A stretch of 5,128 nucleotides of DNA, taken from the NCBI GenBank assembly GCA_024691465.1, contig JAILNO010000121.1:1-5128 (forward strand). The letters are read 5' to 3'. The first letter of the stretch is position 1, and every line of letters starts with the position of its first letter. This stretch comes from Pseudobutyrivibrio sp. (GTDB lineage: Bacteria > Bacillota_A > Clostridia > Lachnospirales > Lachnospiraceae). The notes beneath the pieces were generated by a model. That model worked only from the letters and a program-made list of their open reading frames with translations, was not told the DNA's origin and searched no databases. Shown in pieces: positions 1 through 5,128 of this stretch. The position numbers and the translations under genes were made by a program.

Positions 1-2543
1 ATTGAGTAGCATGAGAATCTACCTGTGATACGGTCCTTAAGAGACTCAATCTCTTCACGACCATCCATGAATGCGTATACCCACATACCTGGAATCTCAC
101 GGTCTGTACCAGCAACACAGTCAGACTCACGAATAATAAGCTCCTGAGCAACGTCAACCATTCGACGTGTCAAGTAACCTGAATCAGCTGTACGAAGAGC
201 TGTATCAGAAAGACCCTTACGAGCACCATGAGCTGACATGAAGTACTCAAGTACATCAAGACCCTCACGGAAGTTTGACTTGATAGGAAGCTCGATTGTA
301 CGACCTGTTGTATCGGCCATCAAACCACGCATACCAGCAAGCTGCTTGATCTGCTTATCAGAACCACGGGCACCTGAATCAGCCATCATGAAGATGTTGT
401 TGTACTTATCAAGACCATCAAGAAGGTCCTTAGTAAGCTCATCATCAGTATTCTTCCATGTATCAACTACTTCACGGTAACGCTCCTCCTCTGTAATAAG
501 ACCACGCTTATACTGACGTGTAATCTTATCTACAGTCTCTTCAGCTGCAGCAATAAGTTCTGGCTTCTGAGGTGGAACTGTCATATCTGAAATTGAAACT
601 GTCATGGCAGCAATTGTTGAGTAGTGATAACCCATAGCCTTGATATCATCAAGAACTTCTGCTGTCTTTGTAGCTCCATGTGTGTTAATAACTTTTTCAA
701 GAATCTGCTTTAACTGCTTCTTACCAACATGGAAGTCTATCTCTGGAATGAGCTCATTCTCTGGATTTGAACGATCAATGTAACCAAGATCCTGAGGAAT
801 GATTTCATTAAAAATAAGTCTACCAAGTGTTGATGAAACGTTACCTGCAATTACAGTGCCGTCTGATAACTTCTTAGACACACGAACTGTGATTCGTGCA
901 TGCATTGTTATTGCTTTGTTTTCGTAAGCAAGGATTGCTTCGTTAAGGTTTTTGAATATCTTACCTTCACCAAGCTCTTCTTTTGAATCGCCAACTGTTG
1001 TACCACGCTCCTGTGTGAGGTAGTAGATACCAAGTACCATATCCTGTGAAGGAACGGCAACAGGGCCACCGTCTGAAGGCTTCAAGAGGTTGTTAGGTGA
1101 GAGGAGCATGAATCTACACTCAGCCTGTGCCTCCTGTGTAAGTGGAAGGTGAACAGCCATCTGGTCACCGTCGAAATCGGCGTTGAAAGCTGTACATACA
1201 AGTGGATGAAGCTTGATAGCTCTACCTTCTACGAGGATTGGCTCGAAAGCCTGAATACCAAGTCTGTGAAGTGTAGGAGCACGGTTAAGCATAACTGGAT
1301 GCTCTTTGATAACATCTTCAAGGATGTCCCAAACCTCTGGCTCAAACTTCTCTACCATCTTTTTAGCGTATTTAATGTTGTGAGCCATTCCATTACCAAC
1401 AAGCTCTTTCATAACAAATGGTTTGAAGAGCTCAAGTGCCATCTCCTTTGGAAGACCACACTGGTAAATCTTAAGCTCTGGTCCTACGACGATAACTGAA
1501 CGACCTGAGTAGTCAACACGCTTACCAAGAAGGTTCTGTCTGAATCGACCAGACTTACCTTTAAGCATGTCAGAAAGTGACTTAAGAGGTCTGTTACCAG
1601 GACCTGTAACTGCACGACCACGACGACCGTTATCGATAAGAGCATCAACTGCTTCCTGAAGCATACGCTTTTCGTTACGTACAATGATATCTGGAGCACC
1701 AAGCTCAAGAAGTCTACGAAGTCGGTTGTTTCTATTAATAATACGACGGTATAAATCGTTAAGATCTGATGTTGCAAAACGACCACCATCAAGCTGTACC
1801 ATTGGACGAAGATCTGGTGGAATAACAGGAATAACTGTCATAATCATCCACTCAGGTCTGTTGCCTGACTCGCGGAATGCCTCAACAACCTCGAGTCTCT
1901 TGATGATACGTGAACGCTTTTGGCCAGTAGCGCTATCTAATTCGATTTGAAGCTTTGTAGCTTCTTCGTCAAGGTCGATAGCCTTAAGTAATTCCTGAAT
2001 AGCCTCTGCGCCCATTCCTACTCTAAATTCGTTACCATACTGATCTCTAGCCTCTTGATATTCAGCCTCAGTAAGAACCTGCTTGTACATAAGAGCAGTA
2101 TCTGCTGCGTCAAGTACAATGTATGATGCGAAATAGAGAACCTTCTCTAATGTCTTTGGTGAAAGATCAAGAATAAGTCCCATACGTGAAGGAATACCCT
2201 TGAAATACCAAATATGTGAAACTGGTGCAGCAAGTTCGATGTGACCCATACGCTCACGACGAACAGATGCCTTTGTGATCTCAACACCACAACGATCACA
2301 AACTACACCCTTATAACGAATCTTCTTGTACTTTCCGCAGTGACATTCCCAGTCCTTGCTAGGTCCAAAAATCTTCTCGCAGAAAAGACCATCCTTCTCA
2401 GGCTTCAGTGTACGATAATTGATTGTCTCAGGCTTCTTAACCTCGCCACGAGACCACTGTCTGATCTTCTCAGGTGATGCCAATCCAATCTGTATTGCGT
2501 CAAATGCTACTGGTTGATATGTCGCTTCTTTATTCTCTGGCAT
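1..2543 (-). CDS. rpoC: RNA polymerase beta' subunit, 5' part (3' end outside window)
   Basis: Largest subunit of bacterial RNA polymerase, carrying the Mg-chelating loop, clamp, zinc domain and bridge helix. The ATG at 2541-2543 gives [11 protein letters not shown] and runs through 847 complete codons to the left edge with no stop; full beta' proteins of this type are about 1200 residues, so roughly the last third is missing. The start is supported by a strong Shine-Dalgarno sequence 7 bases upstream and by the conserved [17 protein letters not shown] that follows at about residues 18-34. In order: zinc site 1 with C67, C69, C82 and C85; [20 protein letters not shown]; lid and clamp helices ([15 protein letters not shown] onward, about 252-310); switch-2 region ([12 protein letters not shown], about 332-343); NADFDGD catalytic loop with D456, D458 and D460; SGARGS and GMRGLMA in the funnel part; then the bridge helix [21 protein letters not shown]809 is the first ligand of the second zinc site; its partners and the trigger loop are off the window. 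All key residues seen are intact. It is co-transcribed with rpoB. Confidence 0.99.
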   Translation of the reverse strand, partial: MPENKEATYQPVAFDAIQIGLASPEKIRQWSRGEVKKPETINYRTLKPEKDGLFCEKIFGPSKDWECHCGKYKKIRYKGVVCDRCGVEITKASVRRERMGHIELAAPVSHIWYFKGIPSRMGLILDLSPKTLEKVLYFASYIVLDAADTALMYKQVLTEAEYQEARDQYGNEFRVGMGAEAIQELLKAIDLDEEATKLQIELDSATGQKRSRIIKRLEVVEAFRESGNRPEWMIMTVIPVIPPDLRPMVQLDGGRFATSDLNDLYRRIINRNNRLRRLLELGAPDIIVRNEKRMLQEAVDALIDNGRRGRAVTGPGNRPLKSLSDMLKGKSGRFRQNLLGKRVDYSGRSVIVVGPELKIYQCGLPKEMALELFKPFVMKELVGNGMAHNIKYAKKMVEKFEPEVWDILEDVIKEHPVMLNRAPTLHRLGIQAFEPILVEGRAIKLHPLVCTAFNADFDGDQMAVHLPLTQEAQAECRFMLLSPNNLLKPSDGGPVAVPSQDMVLGIYYLTQERGTTVGDSKEELGEGKIFKNLNEAILAYENKAITMHARITVRVSKKLSDGTVIAGNVSSTLGRLIFNEIIPQDLGYIDRSNPENELIPEIDFHVGKKQLKQILEKVINTHGATKTAEVLDDIKAMGYHYSTIAAMTVSISDMTVPPQKPELIAAAEETVDKITRQYKRGLITEEERYREVVDTWKNTDDELTKDLLDGLDKYNNIFMMADSGARGSDKQIKQLAGMRGLMADTTGRTIELPIKSNFREGLDVLEYFMSAHGARKGLSDTALRTADSGYLTRRMVDVAQELIIRESDCVAGTDREIPGMWVYAFMDGREEIESLKDRITGRFSCYS
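147..254 (-). other. rpoC: Beta' bridge helix
   Basis: Encodes approximately residues 764-799, including [20 protein letters not shown] and [11 protein letters not shown]. This helix crosses the cleft beside the active site and works with the trigger loop in translocation; the trigger loop itself lies beyond the left edge. Helix limits are set by alignment from memory with E. coli 769-804, so they are approximate. Confidence 0.9.
1164..1184 (-). other. rpoC: Beta' catalytic Mg-binding loop NADFDGD
   Basis: The universally conserved NADFDGD motif of multisubunit RNA polymerases. D456, D458 and D460 (E. coli D460, D462 and D464) hold the catalytic Mg ions for nucleotide addition. The context [17 protein letters not shown] is fully conserved, so the encoded enzyme should be active. 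Confidence 0.97.
2289..2345 (-). other. rpoC: Beta' zinc-binding domain, first zinc site
   Basis: Encodes C67, C69, C82 and C85 in [19 protein letters not shown], matching the four zinc ligands C70, C72, C85 and C88 of E. coli beta'. The domain sits near the upstream DNA and exiting RNA and acts in pausing, termination and antitermination. All four cysteines are intact. Confidence 0.95.
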
Positions 2544-2550
2544 TTTCTAG

Positions 2551-2560
2551 CTCCCTTCCT
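2551..2560 (-). promoter_or_regulatory. Ribosome binding site of rpoC
   Basis: Read on the minus strand, the 19-base gap between the rpoB TAA and the rpoC ATG contains AGGAAGGGAG followed by a 7-base spacer CTAGAAA and then ATG. This purine-rich run pairs well with the 3' end of 16S rRNA and is correctly spaced, so it fixes the rpoC start. The gap has room for neither a promoter nor a terminator hairpin, so rpoC must be translated from the rpoB transcript. Confidence 0.9.
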
Positions 2561-2562
2561 AC

Positions 2563-5128
2563 TTATTCCTCATCAAAATCATCTGCTGTGTCTGAAAAAT
2601 CATCATCCTCTGCAAATGGCTCATCATCTTCATCATCAACAAGATCTCCATCAGAATCAAACTTCTTGGTAGAGAAACCTGCCTGTGCAAATGAATTGTC
2701 ATCCTCGAATGCGAAGTTCCTATCAGAACCAGCGATAATTGCGTTAAGGTCTGTATTTCCATATTCGCTAGTCTCCATGAGCTCAACTTCCTCACGGTTC
2801 TCATCGAGAACACGTACGTCGAGTCCAAGTGACTGTAATTCTTTAAGTAATACCTTGAATGACTCAGGGATTCCTGGCTCAGGTATATTCTCGCCCTTGA
2901 TGATTGCCTCGTATGTCTTAACACGACCGATTACATCATCAGACTTCATTGTAAGGATCTCCTGAAGTGTATATGAAGCACCATATGCCTCAAGAGCCCA
3001 AACTTCCATCTCTCCGAAACGCTGTCCACCGAACTGTGCTTTACCACCGAGTGGCTGCTGTGTAACAAGAGAGTAAGGACCAGTTGAACGAGCGTGAATC
3101 TTATCATCAACGAGGTGGTGAAGCTTCAGGTAATGCATGTGACCGATTGTAACTGGGCCATCAAATGGCTCACCTGTACGGCCATCACGAAGCTGTACCT
3201 TACCATCTCTAGAGATTGGAACACCCTTCCAAAGCGCTCTGTGAGCACGGTTTGTAGATAAGTACTCCATAACATCCTCGCGAAGGATATCTACATACTT
3301 ATCATAGAATGTCTCCTCACCATTAGATGCCTCTTCCTTGTCAAATGGCATATTAACATAGTCATTAGCAAGCTCAAGAGTATCCTGGATATCAATCTCC
3401 TTGGCACCATCGAATACTGGTGTCTCAATGTCAAATCCAAGTGCCTTAGCAGCAAGTGAAAGGTGAATCTCAAGGACCTGACCAATGTTCATACGTGAAG
3501 GAACGCCCAGTGGGTTAAGTACGATATCAAGTGGTCGACCATTTGGAAGATATGGCATATCTTCTACTGGAAGTACGCGGGAAACTACACCCTTGTTACC
3601 GTGACGACCGGCCATCTTATCACCTACACCAATTTTTCTCTTCTGAGCGATGTAGATACGAACTGATTTATTAACACCTGGAGAAAGCTCATCGCCATTC
3701 TCTCGTGTGAATACCTTAGCATCAACAACGATACCGTATGCTCCGTGTGGTACACGAAGTGAAGTATCACGAACTTCTCTAGCCTTCTCACCGAAGATTG
3801 CAAGAAGAAGTCTCTCTTCTGGAGTACGCTCTGTCTCACCCTTTGGTGTAACCTTACCAACAAGGATATCACCGGCACGAACCTCTGCACCGATACGAAT
3901 GATACCGCTCTCATCAAGATCCTTAAGAGCATCATCACCAACACCAGCAACATCACGAGTGATTTCTTCTGGTCCGAGCTTTGTATCACGAGCGTCAATC
4001 TCGTACTCTTCAATATGAATAGATGTATAAACATCATCCTGAACGAGGCGCTCTGAAAGAAGAACGGCATCCTCGTAGTTGTATCCTTCCCAAGTCATGA
4101 AACCGATAAGTGGGTTCTTTCCAAGGGCAAGCTCACCATTCTTTGTAGAAGGACCATCAGCGATAACCTCGCCAGCTTCTACATGATCGCCCTTAAATAC
4201 AATTGGGCGCTGGTTATAGCAGTTAGACTGGTTTGAACGTGTGAACTTAAGAAGATTATACTCATCTCTTGTTCCGTCTTCGTCAGCCTTAACAATAATT
4301 CTCTTTGTCTCAGACATCTCTACGATACCTGCGCGCTTAGCAACAACGCAGACACCTGAATCGACAGCTGTCTTTGGCTCCATACCTGTACCAACAACTG
4401 GTGCTTCTGTAGTAAGAAGTGGAACGGCCTGACGCTGCATGTTTGAACCCATGAGGGCACGGTTAGCATCATCGTTCTGAAGGAATGGAATAAGGGCTGT
4501 AGCAACTGAGAATACCATCTTAGGAGATACGTCCATGTAATCAAACATCTTCTTATCGTACTCCTGTGTCTCCTCGCGGAAACGACCAGATACATTCTTT
4601 CTCATGAAGTGGCCTTCTTCGTCAAGCTTGACGTTAGCCTGTGCTACATGGTAATTATCCTCTTCGTCAGCAGTCATATATACTACTTCCTCTGTTACAC
4701 GAGGATTTTCTGGGTCAGACTTATCAATACGTCTGTATGGTGCCTCAATGAAACCATACTCATTAATACGAGCATAGCTTGCGAGAGAGTTGATAAGACC
4801 GATGTTAGGTCCTTCAGGTGTCTCGATAGGGCACATACGTCCATAGTGAGAATAGTGAACGTCTCGAACCTCGAATCCTGCACGATCTCTTGAAAGACCA
4901 CCAGGACCAAGTGCTGAAAGACGTCTCTTATGTGTCAACTCACCAAGTGGGTTGTTCTGATCCATGAACTGTGACAACTGTGATGAGCCAAAGAACTCTT
5001 TGATTGCAGCTGTAACAGGCTTGATGTTGATGAGGTTCTGTGGAGAAATATCCTCAAGGTCACGAGTAGTCATACGCTCACGTACAACCTTCTCAAGACG
5101 TGATAAACCAATTCTGTACTGGTTCTGT
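2563..5128 (-). CDS. rpoB: RNA polymerase beta subunit, 3' part (5' end outside window)
   Basis: Beta subunit of the cytoplasmic DNA-dependent RNA polymerase, which with beta' forms the active centre and the DNA/RNA channel. The window holds 854 complete codons and a TAA stop (2563-2565). The frame stays open to the right edge: the codons before the ATG at 5071-5073 read [18 protein letters not shown], a conserved beta stretch starting near E. coli residue 461, so that ATG is internal and not the start. Numbering from it as M1, one sees the rifampicin pocket (S31-G59), the [13 protein letters not shown] motif (81-93), GYNYED (330-335, equivalent to E. coli E813/D814), the catalytic lysines K478 and K486 with [12 protein letters not shown] (E. 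coli K1065/K1073), H660 in HARSTG (E. coli H1237), and the C-terminal block [20 protein letters not shown] that docks on beta'. The proteobacterial insertion before the catalytic lysines is absent. Departures from Bacillus and E. coli, judged from memory, are an insertion of about 50 residues near 571-622 and an acidic tail after about 760. rpoC follows after 19 bases, implying one transcript. The identity is certain. Confidence 0.99.
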   Translation of the reverse strand, partial: QNQYRIGLSRLEKVVRERMTTRDLEDISPQNLINIKPVTAAIKEFFGSSQLSQFMDQNNPLGELTHKRRLSALGPGGLSRDRAGFEVRDVHYSHYGRMCPIETPEGPNIGLINSLASYARINEYGFIEAPYRRIDKSDPENPRVTEEVVYMTADEEDNYHVAQANVKLDEEGHFMRKNVSGRFREETQEYDKKMFDYMDVSPKMVFSVATALIPFLQNDDANRALMGSNMQRQAVPLLTTEAPVVGTGMEPKTAVDSGVCVVAKRAGIVEMSETKRIIVKADEDGTRDEYNLLKFTRSNQSNCYNQRPIVFKGDHVEAGEVIADGPSTKNGELALGKNPLIGFMTWEGYNYEDAVLLSERLVQDDVYTSIHIEEYEIDARDTKLGPEEITRDVAGVGDDALKDLDESGIIRIGAEVRAGDILVGKVTPKGETERTPEERLLLAIFGEKAREVRDTSLRVPHGAYGIVVDAKVFTRENGDELSPGVNKSVRIYIAQKRKIGVGDKMAGRHGNKGVVSRVLPVEDMPYLPNGRPLDIVLNPLGVPSRMNIGQVLEIHLSLAAKALGFDIETPVFDGAKEIDIQDTLELANDYVNMPFDKEEASNGEETFYDKYVDILREDVMEYLSTNRAHRALWKGVPISRDGKVQLRDGRTGEPFDGPVTIGHMHYLKLHHLVDDKIHARSTGPYSLVTQQPLGGKAQFGGQRFGEMEVWALEAYGASYTLQEILTMKSDDVIGRVKTYEAIIKGENIPEPGIPESFKVLLKELQSLGLDVRVLDENREEVELMETSEYGNTDLNAIIAGSDRNFAFEDDNSFAQAGFSTKKFDSDGDLVDDEDDEPFAEDDDFSDTADDFDEE
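2566..2796 (-). other. rpoB: Acidic C-terminal extension of beta
   Basis: After the conserved [15 protein letters not shown], where E. coli beta almost ends, this protein continues for about 77 residues (760-836 from the internal Met). The last 32 residues hold 19 Asp or Glu and almost no hydrophobic core-forming pattern, so the end is probably disordered and strongly negative. Acidic beta tails are known in Bacillota, but their sequence varies. Reading frame and codon choice continue smoothly from the core gene, so this is not a frameshift artefact. Confidence 0.85.
3208..3363 (-). other. rpoB: Lineage-specific insertion in the C-terminal part of beta
   Basis: Residues 571-622 (from the internal Met) lie between the conserved [17 protein letters not shown] and [14 protein letters not shown]. 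From memory, the same interval in Bacillus subtilis is about 50 residues shorter, and E. coli is also short at this exact point. The inserted segment is charged and looks helical (for example [14 protein letters not shown]) and ends in [14 protein letters not shown] recall a similar segment in Lachnospiraceae beta subunits, so it is probably a clade feature and not unique to this genome. Its role is unknown to me. Confidence 0.7.
3589..3648 (-). other. rpoB: Beta catalytic lysine segment
   Basis: Residues 476-495 (from the internal Met) contain K478 in AQKRK and K486 in [12 protein letters not shown], eight residues apart exactly as E. coli K1065 and K1073. These lysines contact the RNA 3' end and the initiating nucleotide; the nearby H660 (E. 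coli H1237 equivalent) is at 3094-3096. In proteobacteria a long insertion separates the preceding IFGEK motif from this segment; here the two are joined by a short linker of about 45 residues, the Gram-positive arrangement. Confidence 0.92.
4897..4983 (-). other. rpoB: Rifampicin-resistance-determining region (cluster I) of rpoB
   Basis: This stretch encodes S31-G59 (numbered from the internal Met at 5073), equivalent to E. coli beta 509-537. It lines the pocket where rifamycins block the growing RNA. Every position commonly mutated in resistance carries the sensitive residue: L511, S512, Q513, F514, D516, N518, H526, R529, S531 and L533 in E. coli numbering. The only variable pocket position that differs from E. 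coli is 522, Gly here instead of Ser. The second pocket segment, with P564, N568 and I572 equivalents, lies at 4795-4833 and is also unmutated. The sequence therefore predicts a rifampicin-sensitive target; this is inference from known resistance positions. Confidence 0.93.

Noticed and set aside
1149..1792. Overlapping plus-strand (1149-1499) and minus-strand (1484-1792) open frames within rpoC.
   Set aside because: Both are out of frame with the intact beta' reading that includes the catalytic NADFDGD loop and clamp helices. Neither shows a credible protein of its own.
2544..2562. Possible terminator or promoter between rpoB and rpoC.
   Set aside because: The gap is only 19 bases, is filled by the Shine-Dalgarno sequence and spacer, and shows no hairpin or T-run.
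2474..2965. Plus-strand open frame of 163 codons with a serine-rich translation, antisense to the rpoB 3' end.
   Set aside because: It lies opposite conserved rpoB and crosses the intergenic gap. Its Ser-rich composition is just the complement of the acidic Asp/Glu codons (GAT and GAA read as ATC and TTC, or TCA and TCT in shifted frames). No domain is recognisable, and openness follows from the codon bias of the real gene.
3624..4070. Minus-strand open frame of 148 codons overlapping rpoB in another frame.
   Set aside because: The rpoB frame is intact and conserved over this entire stretch. The shifted translation is a hydrophobic and Arg/Ser-rich mixture with no recognisable family, typical of a shadow frame.
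5071..5073. ATG as a possible rpoB start codon.
   Set aside because: The same frame continues to the right edge with conserved beta sequence ([17 protein letters not shown]), so this Met is internal, equivalent to about E. coli residue 479.
1..5128. Search for repeats, insertion sequences, inteins, introns, tRNA genes, CRISPR arrays or attachment sites.
   Set aside because: Both polymerase genes read without interruption through conserved motifs, leaving only 19 non-coding bases. No intein motif splits the conserved blocks, and no inverted or direct repeats stood out.

Overview
This window is an ordinary but highly informative housekeeping segment. It holds the 3' part of rpoB and the 5' part of rpoC, which encode the beta and beta' subunits of bacterial RNA polymerase. 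Both genes lie on the minus strand and run right to left. Nothing in the window looks like a mobile element, a defence system, a CRISPR array, an RNA gene or a new gene. I found no previously undescribed system here and do not want to overstate it.

Layout: positions 2563-5128 carry the last 854 complete codons of rpoB; its start lies beyond the right edge. A 19-base spacer follows (2544-2562) with a clear Shine-Dalgarno sequence. Then come the first 847 complete codons of rpoC (2543 down to the left edge), whose 3' end lies beyond position 1. I read the rpoC frame by hand, almost codon by codon, and met no stop or frameshift. Together the two genes fill everything except the 19-base spacer, so no stretch over 300 bases lacks a gene.

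Organism: the proteins are clearly of the Gram-positive (Bacillota) type. The sequence insertion that proteobacterial beta carries just before the catalytic lysines is absent, and the beta' zinc-ribbon region closely resembles Bacillus/Clostridia proteins. Several details fit Clostridia, most likely family Lachnospiraceae (for example Butyrivibrio or Pseudobutyrivibrio relatives): the RpoC N-terminus [11 protein letters not shown], the roughly 50-residue insertion in the C-terminal part of beta, and the acidic beta tail. The family call rests on remembered similarity and is an inference; the genus is uncertain.

How the genes work together: beta and beta' form the two pincers of the polymerase and share the active centre. 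The window contains the beta rifampicin pocket, the beta catalytic lysines and histidine, the beta' Mg-binding aspartate triad, the first beta' zinc site and the beta' bridge helix. The trigger loop and three of the four cysteines of the second beta' zinc site lie off the left edge. Tight spacing and the absence of a terminator or promoter between the genes indicate co-transcription, as in the conserved rplL-rpoB-rpoC arrangement, although the ribosomal genes are not in view.
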